A stretch of DNA of 64,000 bases from an uncultured Pelagibacteraceae bacterium. GTDB taxonomy: Bacteria > Pseudomonadota > Alphaproteobacteria > Pelagibacterales > Pelagibacteraceae. The stretch lies in assembly GCA_902631595.1 (NCBI GenBank), contig CACOZH010000001.1:1-64000 (forward strand). The letters run 5' to 3'. The notes below the pieces were generated by a model. It ran no database searches, was not told the origin of the DNA, and saw nothing but the letters and a program-made list of their open reading frames with translations. The position numbers were made by a program, and so were the translations under genes. Shown piece by piece: positions 54,000-62,379 of the stretch; the stretch's first letter is position 1, and every line of letters starts with the position of its first letter.

Positions 54000-55073
54000 A
54001 TGAAAAAAATTCTTAAATTATTTCTATACAATTTTTTTATATTGTTTTTTATTTATTTATTTATTTTTTCCACAAATAATGCTCAAGCAAATATATATAA
54101 AATTGAAAATATAGAGATTTCATATGAATATAATACAAACTTTAACAAAGATGAAATAATAGACAAAGCTTTTAAAAGAGCTTTTCAAATATTGATAGGC
54201 AAAATTACAATCTCAAAGGATCAAAAATTAGTCGAGAATCAAAATCTAAAGTTAATTAAGAGTTTTGTTGAAAGCTTCTCAATAGTTAATGAAAAATTTG
54301 AAAATAATAAATATTATGGAATTTTTGAAATTAATTTTAATAAAAATAAAATTTTATCTCTTCTAAGAAATAATAATGTTTTTCATTCAAGATTGGTCGA
54401 AAAGGATGTTTTATTTGTACCAATTTTCATTAATTTAGAAAAAAATAATTTATTGCTATTCGACGAAAATCCATTTTATAATTTGTGGAATTATGAGGAA
54501 GAAAATCAATTTTTATTAAAATATATTCTCCACAATGAAGATCTTGATGATTATAAATTAATTCAGGATCGAATAGAGTTTATTGAAAATTACGATTTTA
54601 AAGAAATAATATCAAAATATGAACTAAACGAAAATTATATCATTTTTATTGTTTTTGAAGATAATAATTCTTTAAAAACGTTCTCAAAATTCAACATAAA
54701 TTCAGTCAAATCAAATTTTAAAGAAGAATTTAATTTTTTAAAAATTGATGATCATAAAAAAATTAAAAACTTAATAAAATTTATGAAAATAAAATATGAT
54801 GATGAGTGGAAAAAAATTAATTTAATTAACTCTTCTATTAAACTAAATATTCAATTAAATGTTGACTCAAAAAATATTTCTTTAATAAAAAAAATTGAAA
54901 ATATATTGAATAAAATTGAATTGGTTGAAAATCATTATATTATTTATTTTAACAATGAGAAAACAATTTATTCGATATTAAGCAACAGTACACCAGATAA
55001 ACTTTTAAAGGAATTTGAAAAATTTAATATAAATTTATCCACTAAAAATAATATATGGACTTTAAATGAATAA
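54000..55073 (+). CDS. DUF2066 family secreted protein
   Basis: A 357-residue protein with a long signal peptide (residues 1-31, FFILFFIYLFIFSTNNAQA). The mature part has the DUF2066 pattern: FNKDEIIDKAFKRAFQILIGKIT near residue 48 and YGIFEINFNKNKILSLLRNN. The function of DUF2066 is unknown. Gene order purM / DUF2066 / hda is conserved in many proteobacteria. Its start codon is only seven bases from the divergent purM start. It overlaps hda by eight bases. Confidence 0.75.
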   Translation: MKKILKLFLYNFFILFFIYLFIFSTNNAQANIYKIENIEISYEYNTNFNKDEIIDKAFKRAFQILIGKITISKDQKLVENQNLKLIKSFVESFSIVNEKFENNKYYGIFEINFNKNKILSLLRNNNVFHSRLVEKDVLFVPIFINLEKNNLLLFDENPFYNLWNYEEENQFLLKYILHNEDLDDYKLIQDRIEFIENYDFKEIISKYELNENYIIFIVFEDNNSLKTFSKFNINSVKSNFKEEFNFLKIDDHKKIKNLIKFMKIKYDDEWKKINLINSSIKLNIQLNVDSKNISLIKKIENILNKIELVENHYIIYFNNEKTIYSILSNSTPDKLLKEFEKFNINLSTKNNIWTLNE

Positions 55074-55728
55074 ATTGAATCAAACATTATTAAAGTTTGA
55101 GTTAGATCAAAATTTTACTTATGACGATTTTTTTGTTTCAAAATGTAATTATTTTGCTTTTAGTTTAATTGAGACGTGGCCCAAGTGGGAAAAAAATATT
55201 TTAAATATACATGGTGAAAAGTTTTGTGGAAAAAGTCATTTGTCTGAAATTTTTAAAAAAAAGAATAAAGCCATTATAATTAAAAATGAGGAAATAAATA
55301 ATGAATTTTTCAATAAAATAAGATTTTATGAAAATATTATTTTAGATAATTTAAGCGATGTAACAGATGAAAAAACTTTATATTCAATATTTAATTTTGT
55401 TGAGCAATATAATAAATATTTAATTATTAATTCAATTGACCCTATTGATTTAATAAATTTCAAACTTCCAGATTTAAAATCAAGGTCAAAAAATTGCATG
55501 TATGCAAAAATAGACAAACCAGACGATGATATGATTTTTGCACTAGTTTTAAAACATTTTTCTGACAGACAAATAAAAATTGAGAAAAAAATAATTGATT
55601 ATATAACAAAAAGAATTGAAAGGTCTTATGGAAAAATATTGGATTTTATATATAAGGTTGATCAATTTAGTTTAATAAATAAAAAACCAATTGATTATAA
55701 GTCAATAAAAATAATATTAGAGGAATAA
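55066..55728 (+). CDS. hda: Hda-like DnaA-related ATPase
   Basis: A 220-residue protein of the DnaA AAA+ family without the DNA-binding domain IV. It has a P-loop-like GEKFCGKSHLSE, the Walker B-like strand NIILDNL and the sensor regions up to residue 220. Hda with the beta clamp stimulates DnaA-ATP hydrolysis to prevent over-initiation of replication. No clear clamp-binding motif is visible at the N-terminus (LLKFELDQNFTYDDFFV..). Position after DUF2066 supports the call. It runs directly into aspS. Confidence 0.75.
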   Translation: MNKLNQTLLKFELDQNFTYDDFFVSKCNYFAFSLIETWPKWEKNILNIHGEKFCGKSHLSEIFKKKNKAIIIKNEEINNEFFNKIRFYENIILDNLSDVTDEKTLYSIFNFVEQYNKYLIINSIDPIDLINFKLPDLKSRSKNCMYAKIDKPDDDMIFALVLKHFSDRQIKIEKKIIDYITKRIERSYGKILDFIYKVDQFSLINKKPIDYKSIKIILEE

Positions 55729-57522
55729 GTGAATAAATACAGATCACATAATTGTAATGAGTTAAATAAAAAACATGTTGATAGTTTAGTTTTGTTATCT
55801 GGATGGGTTCATAAAAAAAGAGATCATGGCAATCTGTTATTTATTGATTTAAGAGATAATTTTGGAATTACTCAATGCATTGTGGATAAAGAAAATAAAA
55901 ATTTTTCAAAGTTAGAAAGAATACCACTCGAAACTGTTGTAAAGATTGACGGAAAAGTTCTTAAAAGATCATCAGATACAATTAATAATGATATTTCAAC
56001 TGGTGAAATAGAAATTAAAGTTAATTCGTTTGAAATACTGGGAAATACCAAAGAGTTACCTTTGCCTGTTTTTTCAGATCAAGAATACTCAGAGGAAATA
56101 AGATTAAAATATAGATTTTTAGATTTAAGAAGAAAAAAAATACATAATAATATTATTTTAAGATCGAAAGTTATTTCCTTTATTAGAAAACAAATGGAAA
56201 AGCTTGGATTTTATGAATTTCAAACACCAATTTTAACATCTTCAAGTCCAGAAGGAGCTAGAGATTTTTTAGTTCCAAGCAGACTAAATCCAGGGCAATT
56301 TTATGCTTTACCTCAAGCTCCTCAACAATTTAAACAACTAATAATGGTTTCAGGTTTCGACAGATATTTTCAGATTGCACCATGTTTTAGAGATGAAGAT
56401 GCTAGAGCAGATAGAAGTCCAGGAGAATTTTACCAGCTAGATATTGAAATGTCGTTTGTAGAGCAAGAAGACGTATTTGAAGTTGTAGAAAAATTGATGA
56501 TTAGTGTCTTTAAAAATTTTTCCGAAAAAAAAATATTATTTGAACAATTTCCGAGAATTCCTTTCAAAGAATCAATGAGTAAATATGGAACTGATAAACC
56601 AGATCTAAGGAATCCTTTATTGATTTATGATATTTCTGAAATTTTTGAAAGAGATGACGTTAAATTTGAAATATTTAAAAAATTATTTAGATCGGGATCT
56701 TTAATAAAAGCCATAGTTACAAAACAAACTAGCACTAAACCTAGAAGTTTTTTTGATAATATTGATAAATGGGCTAAAGAGCAGGGTTGGAATGGATTGG
56801 CTTATTTTTCATTTGAAAAAGATACTAATGGTAAGCTCAATGGAAAAGGACCAATAGGTAAATTTTTTTCAGAAGACTCTCTAAAAGAAATTATAAAAAT
56901 AACCGCAGCTGAAATTGGTGATAGTATTTTTATGTCTTGTAATAAAGAAGAAGAAATTTTCGAGATTATGTCACAATCTAGAAGTAAAATAGCTGAAGAA
57001 TTAGAAATAATTGATAAAAATTCTTTTGCTTTTTGTTGGATAACTGATTTTCCAATATTTGAATTAGATAGAGAAACATCAAAAATAAACTTTAGTCATA
57101 ACCCTTTTTCGATGCCTCAGGGAGACCCAAATAATTTAGATCTTTCAAAACCATTGGAGTTAAAAGCTTATCAATATGATATTGTTTGTAATGGCGTTGA
57201 GTTATCTTCAGGTGCCATCAGAAATCATATACCTGAATTGATGTACAAACTATTTTCCTTAGCGGGATATGAAAAAAATGATGTAGATAATAAATTTAGT
57301 GGTATGATAAATGCGTTAAGTTATGGAGCCCCGCCTCATGGAGGAATTGCGCCTGGCATAGATAGAATTGTTATGCTTTTAGCAAATGAAAAAAATATAC
57401 GGGAAGTTACTATGTTCCCAATGAATCAAAACGCCCAAGATCTTATGATGAATGCTCCTTCAAATATAGACGATAAACTTCTAAATGAGCTGGGTCTTAA
57501 ATTATTAGATAAAAAAAAATAA
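55729..57522 (+). CDS. aspS: Aspartyl-tRNA synthetase
   Basis: A 597-residue class II synthetase with the N-terminal anticodon-binding OB fold (LLSGWVHKKRDHGNLLFIDLRD), motif 2 FRDEDARADRSPGEFYQLD, the bacterial GAD insertion domain (about 285-420) and motif 3 GIAPGIDRIVMLL. It starts with GTG directly after the hda stop. No asparaginyl or GatCAB gene is in the window, so discriminating versus non-discriminating status cannot be decided. Confidence 0.97.
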   Translation: MNKYRSHNCNELNKKHVDSLVLLSGWVHKKRDHGNLLFIDLRDNFGITQCIVDKENKNFSKLERIPLETVVKIDGKVLKRSSDTINNDISTGEIEIKVNSFEILGNTKELPLPVFSDQEYSEEIRLKYRFLDLRRKKIHNNIILRSKVISFIRKQMEKLGFYEFQTPILTSSSPEGARDFLVPSRLNPGQFYALPQAPQQFKQLIMVSGFDRYFQIAPCFRDEDARADRSPGEFYQLDIEMSFVEQEDVFEVVEKLMISVFKNFSEKKILFEQFPRIPFKESMSKYGTDKPDLRNPLLIYDISEIFERDDVKFEIFKKLFRSGSLIKAIVTKQTSTKPRSFFDNIDKWAKEQGWNGLAYFSFEKDTNGKLNGKGPIGKFFSEDSLKEIIKITAAEIGDSIFMSCNKEEEIFEIMSQSRSKIAEELEIIDKNSFAFCWITDFPIFELDRETSKINFSHNPFSMPQGDPNNLDLSKPLELKAYQYDIVCNGVELSSGAIRNHIPELMYKLFSLAGYEKNDVDNKFSGMINALSYGAPPHGGIAPGIDRIVMLLANEKNIREVTMFPMNQNAQDLMMNAPSNIDDKLLNELGLKLLDKKK

Positions 57523-57535
57523 ATTATTTTTTTTT
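57511..57535. terminator. A9/T9 inverted repeat spanning two stop codons
   Basis: Nine A (57511-57519), TAAATTA, then nine T (57527-57535) form an A/T-only inverted repeat. The aspS stop and the stop of the convergent NrdJ-tail gene lie inside it, so both proteins end in a lysine run. It may act as a weak bidirectional terminator; with no G-C pair it would be much less stable than ordinary ones. Confidence 0.35.
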
Positions 57536-58348
57536 ACCTTTCAGATCAAGTTTAATATCAGAAAGATCTACCAATTTTTTTCTATAGTTATTTCTAACAA
57601 AACCTTTGCTTGTAATGTCTTTTACTAATTTTAGGAACTGATTTTGTTCATCATTATTTTGCTCGGTTTCATCCGTTGTTTCTTTTTGTGCAATTGAAGG
57701 TGTATGTGCTAGATCTTCCCTGCTTAGGTAAGATATAGCTAGTTCTCTGAATATATAGTCTAGAATTGAAGAGGCACTTAAAATTCTGTCATTACCTTGA
57801 ACTTTTCCTGATGGCTCAAATTTTGTTCCAATAAATGCACTAACAAATTCATCTAATGGAACTCCATATTGTAGACCTAAAGATACAGCTATTGCAAAGT
57901 TATTCATTAATGCTTTTACTAATTCTCCCTCTTTTGATGTGTCTATAAATATTTCACCTATTTTCCCGTCTTCGTACTCACCCGTGTGAAGGTAAACTTT
58001 ATGATCACCAATTGTTGCTTTTTGGATATAGCCTTTTCTCCTATCTGGCATGCTAAATCTTTTTGTAATGTTTTCTTTAAATGATTTATTCAAAACAACG
58101 TTATTTGCTAAATTATTATTACTTGGTGTTGTCAATTTTTGCTGTGATTCGTTAAACTTAACATCAATGTTGCTTGAGCTTTTTTCAAGATTTTTTGTGT
58201 TTCTTTTATCGAATTTTACATCTATTACTTCAAATTCCCCGTCATCTCTGTTGTCAAGTTGGTCTAATTGATTATTACTTATGTCGTCTAAGAAATGCTT
58301 TACCTTAAACGAGCAGGTATAAAAAGTTTCTACGATATATTTTGCCAT
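57524..58348 (-). CDS. Stand-alone C-terminal domain of B12-dependent ribonucleotide reductase (NrdJ-like)
   Basis: A 274-residue protein. Residues about 95-220 match the C-terminal region of class II NrdJ, ordinarily at the end of a chain of about 1,200 residues: [72 protein letters not shown] and [15 protein letters not shown]. The catalytic barrel is absent and the frame is complete with its own start ([11 protein letters not shown]), so it is not a truncation at a contig end. The N-terminal 90 residues are not recognised. It may bind nucleic acid or nucleotide, or serve another reductase, but no role is proven. Confidence 0.75.
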   Translation of the reverse strand: MAKYIVETFYTCSFKVKHFLDDISNNQLDQLDNRDDGEFEVIDVKFDKRNTKNLEKSSSNIDVKFNESQQKLTTPSNNNLANNVVLNKSFKENITKRFSMPDRRKGYIQKATIGDHKVYLHTGEYEDGKIGEIFIDTSKEGELVKALMNNFAIAVSLGLQYGVPLDEFVSAFIGTKFEPSGKVQGNDRILSASSILDYIFRELAISYLSREDLAHTPSIAQKETTDETEQNNDEQNQFLKLVKDITSKGFVRNNYRKKLVDLSDIKLDLKGKKK

Positions 58349-58443
58349 AAATTAAAATTATTTTTGAGTTTAATAATTTAATGTATATACATAATTTGAA
58401 TTTAGTCTAATTTTTTTTTTACAATTAGAAATTGAAAATAATT

Positions 58444-58806
58444 ATGTTGACATTTATAAAAGAAATTCTGACTTGGTGGAATCGACAAACACTTGGTACC
58501 AGATTACAAACAATTTTTTTTGGAAAACTAGTTGGTACGGATGAGTTTGGAAATAAGTATTATGAAAATAAAAAAAGAAAAAAAAGATGGGTTATTTACA
58601 AAGGAGAAATTGAGGCTACCAAAATTCCAGTTGAATGGTATTCTTGGATGCACTCAATTAAAAACAAAATAGAAGAAACTCATGAATTAAAAAAATATGA
58701 TTGGCAGCAAAACCATATATCTAATCAAACTGGCACAGATAAAGCTTACAATCCTCAAAAAAATAAGGATGCTACTAAAAAAAAATACAAGACTTGGAAT
58801 AATTAG
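58444..58806 (+). CDS. NDUFA12-family complex I accessory subunit
   Basis: A 120-residue protein (from ATG 58444; a TTG at 58432 is upstream). It shows the NDUFA12 pattern: WNRQTLGTRLQT, LVGTDEFGNKYYENK, RWVIYKGEIEATKIPVEWYSWMH. Alphaproteobacteria and mitochondria share this accessory subunit of NADH:quinone oxidoreductase. The next gene (DUF2155) overlaps it by 38 bases, a pairing typical of the class. Confidence 0.92.
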   Translation: MLTFIKEILTWWNRQTLGTRLQTIFFGKLVGTDEFGNKYYENKKRKKRWVIYKGEIEATKIPVEWYSWMHSIKNKIEETHELKKYDWQQNHISNQTGTDKAYNPQKNKDATKKKYKTWNN

Positions 58807-59179
58807 TTTTTTTATTTTTTCATTTCTTCTTATTTTTACACCTAATATTTTAGCACAAGAAAATGACAATGATTTAAAAAAAATATTAGTTGAAATTAAT
58901 GTTTTAGACAAAGTGAGTTCAAAAAATACAATATTAAAACTCAATATTGGTGAAGAAAAAAAATTTCAAAATCTTTTAATTAAAGTATTAAAATGCGAAA
59001 ATTCTAAATTTGATGATGATCCAGAAATAACAGCTTATATTCAAGTTAAAGATTTAAATATTTCAGATAACGAAAAAGTCTACATATTTAATGGCTGGAC
59101 ATTTTCATCAAGTCCTACTCTAAATCCTTTTGATCATCCTGTTTATGATTTGTGGTTAAGTTCTTGTAAAGTTATATAA
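58769..59179 (+). CDS. DUF2155 family periplasmic protein
   Basis: A 136-residue protein from the ATG at 58769, chosen because it gives a proper signal peptide (RLGIISFFIFSFLLIFTPNILAQ). The mature part has the DUF2155 pattern: ILKLNIGEEKKFQNLLIKVLKCE and the ending YIFNGWTFSSSPTLNPFDHPVYDLWLSSC, with two cysteines that could pair. Function unknown. It overlaps NDUFA12 by 38 bases and the convergent accC by eight. Confidence 0.88.
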   Translation: MLLKKNTRLGIISFFIFSFLLIFTPNILAQENDNDLKKILVEINVLDKVSSKNTILKLNIGEEKKFQNLLIKVLKCENSKFDDDPEITAYIQVKDLNISDNEKVYIFNGWTFSSSPTLNPFDHPVYDLWLSSCKVI

Positions 59180-60509
59180 TTTTTTCGTTATCTAGCCAAG
59201 TAACATTAAAATCAGAATCTACAAACTTTTTATGATTGATCAACTTTTTATGAAGTTCAATTGTTGTTGTAATACCTTCAATAACAAATTCCTCCAAAGA
59301 TCTATTCATTCTTTGTATAGCTTCAGAGCGATTTCTACCATGACAAATAAGTTTACAAATCATACTGTCATAATATGGGGTAATTTTGTATCCTTGGTAT
59401 ATTGCACCATCAACTCTTGTTCTAAAACCAGAGGGCTGATGACACATGCCTATAACTCCGGGAGAAGGTTGAAAATTTTTTGATGGATCTTCTGCATTAA
59501 TTCTACATTCTATTGCATGGCCTCTAGGCTGAATATCAATTTGTTTAAGTGCAGTTTCTCCACTAAATGATATCCAAATTTGTTCTTTAATAATATCAAT
59601 CCCAGTAACGACTTCAGTAACAGGATGCTCCACTTGCACTCTGGTATTCATTTCGAGAAAGTAAAATTTCCCATCTTCATAAATAAATTCAACAGTTCCA
59701 GCGCCCTCATATCCAATTTTTTTTACCATATTTACAGTTCGGTCAAATAATTCTTTTCTAATGTCATCGTTTAAAACTGGACTTGGAGTTTCTTCAATAA
59801 GTTTTTGATGTCTTCTTTGTACAGAACAGTCTCTCTCATGTAAGTGTATAACTCTGTTTTTGCCTGCTAAAATTTGAACCTCTATATGTCTTGGGTTTTC
59901 AAAAAATTTTTCAATATAAACTTCGTCATTTCCAAAATATTTTTTTGCTTCTGATTTCGCTGTTAAAAAAAGATTTTCAAATTCATTTTCACTTCTTACA
60001 ATTTTCATTCCTTTTCCACCACCACCACCTGCAGCTTTTATTAAAACTGGAAATCCTGTTTTTTTCAAAATTTGTTTTGCTTCTTTAATCCCTTTGACAC
60101 CACCTTCAGATCCTTCAATCACAGGTAGGCCATGCTCTTTAGCAATTTTTTTGGCTTGGATTTTATCACCCATCATTTGAATATGTTTTGAAGAAGGTCC
60201 GATAAATTTAATATTATTTTCCTCAAGTATTTTGGCAAAATTATAATTCTCTGACAAAAATCCATAACCAGGATGAACTGCCTCAGAATTAGTCAACTCT
60301 ATTGCAGATAAAATAGCTGGTATATTTAAATAGCTGTTTGCTGGTTGGTGTGAACCAACACAAATACTCTCATCTGCCAATTTAACATGCATACTGTCTC
60401 TATCCACATCAGAATGAATAGCTACAGTAGAAATACCCCATTCTCTACAGGCTCGAATTATTCTCACTGCTATTTCTCCTCGATTAGCAATCAAAATTTT
60501 TTTAAACAT
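59172..60509 (-). CDS. accC: Acetyl-CoA carboxylase, biotin carboxylase subunit
   Basis: AccC carboxylates biotin on AccB with ATP and bicarbonate, the first step of fatty-acid synthesis. The 445-residue protein has FKKILIANRGEIAVRIIRA, HPGYGFLSEN, the glycine-rich ATP-grasp loop KAAGGGGGKGM, ERDCSVQRRHQK and EMNTRVQVEH. Length is normal (about 449). The ATG follows the accB stop directly. Confidence 0.97.
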   Translation of the reverse strand: MFKKILIANRGEIAVRIIRACREWGISTVAIHSDVDRDSMHVKLADESICVGSHQPANSYLNIPAILSAIELTNSEAVHPGYGFLSENYNFAKILEENNIKFIGPSSKHIQMMGDKIQAKKIAKEHGLPVIEGSEGGVKGIKEAKQILKKTGFPVLIKAAGGGGGKGMKIVRSENEFENLFLTAKSEAKKYFGNDEVYIEKFFENPRHIEVQILAGKNRVIHLHERDCSVQRRHQKLIEETPSPVLNDDIRKELFDRTVNMVKKIGYEGAGTVEFIYEDGKFYFLEMNTRVQVEHPVTEVVTGIDIIKEQIWISFSGETALKQIDIQPRGHAIECRINAEDPSKNFQPSPGVIGMCHQPSGFRTRVDGAIYQGYKITPYYDSMICKLICHGRNRSEAIQRMNRSLEEFVIEGITTTIELHKKLINHKKFVDSDFNVTWLDNEKII

Positions 60510-60932
60510 TTACTCAATTATAATAAGAGTTTGACCAAACTCTACAGGCTGTCCATCAGATACACAAATTTCTTTTACAATACCATCAAAGTTACTTGGA
60601 ACATGGTTCATTGTTTTCATTGCCTCCACTATCATTATTGTGTCTCCTTTTTTAATTTTTTTTCCTATCTCAACAAAAGTTTTTGCACCTGGCTCAGGCG
60701 CTAAGTAAGCAGTTCCAATTATTGGTGACGTGATTTTATTTCCTGGAGTTTCTTTCTTGGAAACATTTTTATTAGGTTGATCTAAATTTATAGGATTGAC
60801 TGATAAGACATCAGTATTTGATTTCTTAGATACTTTGATTTTTATATCTTTAAATGAATATTCAATTTCATTTAGATTAAATTCATCTAAACATTCTTTC
60901 AATTCTTTGATGATTTTTTTATTTATTTCCAT
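60510..60932 (-). CDS. accB: Biotin carboxyl carrier protein of acetyl-CoA carboxylase
   Basis: A 140-residue BCCP with the biotinylated lysine K106 in VEAMKTMNHV. The N-terminal helix, a low-complexity linker and the C-terminal biotinyl domain (about 65-140, SPIIGTAYLAPEPGAKTFVEIG) are in normal order. It overlaps aroQ by 14 bases. The accA/accD subunits are not in the window. Confidence 0.97.
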   Translation of the reverse strand: MEINKKIIKELKECLDEFNLNEIEYSFKDIKIKVSKKSNTDVLSVNPINLDQPNKNVSKKETPGNKITSPIIGTAYLAPEPGAKTFVEIGKKIKKGDTIMIVEAMKTMNHVPSNFDGIVKEICVSDGQPVEFGQTLIIIE

Positions 60933-61368
60933 TTTGCATTATTTCATAAATTGAATTTATGGCTAAAATATAGCCATATGTTCCAAGTCCACATATAATC
61001 CCGGTCACTACATCACTTATAAGTGATTTATGTCTGAATTCCTCTCTTTTGTAAATATTAGATATATGAAGTTCAATTGAGGGTTTCTTAAAAAGACTTA
61101 AAGCATCTCTAATTGCTACAGATGTATGAGTAAATGCCGCTGCGTTTATGATCATTCCATCGTAAAGTTTAATAGAATCTTGTATCTTTGTTACTAGTTC
61201 TCCCTCTATATTTGATTGGTAAAAATCAACGTTAACTTTCTTTTTTGATGCTTCAGATTTACATTTATTTAATAATTCTTCGTAGCTTTCCTTGCCATAT
61301 ATTGATTTATCTCTATCACCGAGTAAATTTATATTTGGACCATTAATTATTATGATATTATTTTGCAC
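60919..61368 (-). CDS. aroQ: 3-dehydroquinate dehydratase, type II
   Basis: A 149-residue type II dehydroquinase of the shikimate pathway. It has the INGPNINLLGDRD opening, the catalytic tyrosine in YGKESYEELL, NAAAFTHTS, and the catalytic histidine in ELHISNIYKREEFRHKS. The aroQ-accB-accC order is conserved across proteobacteria. Only 16 bases separate its start from the divergent thiS start. Confidence 0.96.
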   Translation of the reverse strand: MQNNIIIINGPNINLLGDRDKSIYGKESYEELLNKCKSEASKKKVNVDFYQSNIEGELVTKIQDSIKLYDGMIINAAAFTHTSVAIRDALSLFKKPSIELHISNIYKREEFRHKSLISDVVTGIICGLGTYGYILAINSIYEIMQNGNK

Positions 61369-61384
61369 AGATTATTTATAATAC

Positions 61385-61603
61385 ATGCTAAAAAAAAATA
61401 AAATAAAAATTAAGTTAAACGGTAAAGTAATAAGTGTCGATAAAGGTATAAATCTGGGAAATCTAATAAATAAATTAAAATTCCCTCTAAATAAGATAGC
61501 CATTGAAAAAAATAACTTGATTGTGGAAAAGAAAAAAATTAAGAAAATTTTCTTAAAATCTAATGATAAAATTGAAATTGTTCATTTTATAGGTGGAGGG
61601 TAA
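61385..61603 (+). CDS. thiS: Sulfur carrier protein ThiS
   Basis: A 72-residue ubiquitin-fold protein ending in Gly-Gly (HFIGGG; the terminal GG carries the thiocarboxylate). It supplies sulfur to ThiG for the thiazole half of thiamine. The stop overlaps the thiG start by one base. A TATAAT lies two bases before its ATG; there is no room for a TPP riboswitch in front. Confidence 0.94.
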   Translation: MLKKNKIKIKLNGKVISVDKGINLGNLINKLKFPLNKIAIEKNNLIVEKKKIKKIFLKSNDKIEIVHFIGGG

Positions 61604-62379
61604 TGAATAAAATTGATATTTTTAAAATTTCAAATAAAAAATTTAAATCAAGACTTATTATTGGGACAGGAAAATACAAAAATTTTAAAGAGTGTGCAAA
61701 AGCTGTCAAAGCCTCTGGAGCAGAAATTGTTACTGTAGCTGTAAGGAGAGTGAATATTGTCGACAAAAAAAAACCTTTGCTAATGGATTACTTGGATCCT
61801 AAAAAAATTACATACCTTCCAAATACTGCGGGATGCTTTACTTCTTCAGATGCATTAAGAACATTAAGATTGGCAAGAGAAATTGGTGGTTGGAAACTTG
61901 TTAAACTCGAGATTTTAGGAGATAAAAAAACATTACTGCCTGATATGATTGAAACATTAAAGTCTACTGAGGTTTTAACTAAAGAAGGTTTTAAAGTTAT
62001 GGTTTATTGTAATGATGATCCCTTAATGGCAAAAAGGTTAGAAAACGTTGGGGCGGTCGCTATTATGCCTTTGGCCGCTCCAATTGGATCAGGATTAGGA
62101 ATTCAAAATAAGTTGAATATTAAAATCATTAAACAAAATATCAAAATTCCATTACTTATAGATGCTGGTATTGGTCAGGCGTCAGATGCTACAGTTGCAA
62201 TGGAATTGGGTTGTGATGGTGTTTTAATTAATACAGCTATAGCACAATCAAAAAACCCAATTGAAATGGCGAAAGCTATGAAATTGGCAGTAGAAGCGGG
62301 GAGAAAATCATATCTTTCTGGCAGAATTAAAAAAAATTTTTTTGGAAGTGCTTCATCTCCAAAAGAGGGAATTATTTAG
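61603..62379 (+). CDS. thiG: Thiazole synthase
   Basis: ThiG joins deoxyxylulose phosphate, dehydroglycine and ThiS-thiocarboxylate to form the thiazole of thiamine. The 258-residue protein has the RLIIGTGKY opening, VRRVN, the Schiff-base lysine K101 in [16 protein letters not shown] and [28 protein letters not shown]. Complete and typical. Dehydroglycine derives from glycine or tyrosine (ThiO or ThiH), neither of which is in the window. Overlaps the convergent RNase gene by eight bases. Confidence 0.97.
   Translation: MNKIDIFKISNKKFKSRLIIGTGKYKNFKECAKAVKASGAEIVTVAVRRVNIVDKKKPLLMDYLDPKKITYLPNTAGCFTSSDALRTLRLAREIGGWKLVKLEILGDKKTLLPDMIETLKSTEVLTKEGFKVMVYCNDDPLMAKRLENVGAVAIMPLAAPIGSGLGIQNKLNIKIIKQNIKIPLLIDAGIGQASDATVAMELGCDGVLINTAIAQSKNPIEMAKAMKLAVEAGRKSYLSGRIKKNFFGSASSPKEGII

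Noticed and set aside
58381..58392. ATGTATATACAT palindrome in the NrdJ-tail / NDUFA12 spacer
   Set aside because: Pure A/T-rich symmetry with one G-C pair at each arm is expected by chance at this base composition.
61369..61400. Possible TPP riboswitch in front of thiS
   Set aside because: Only 16 bases separate the divergent start codons and no THI-box core sequence is present.
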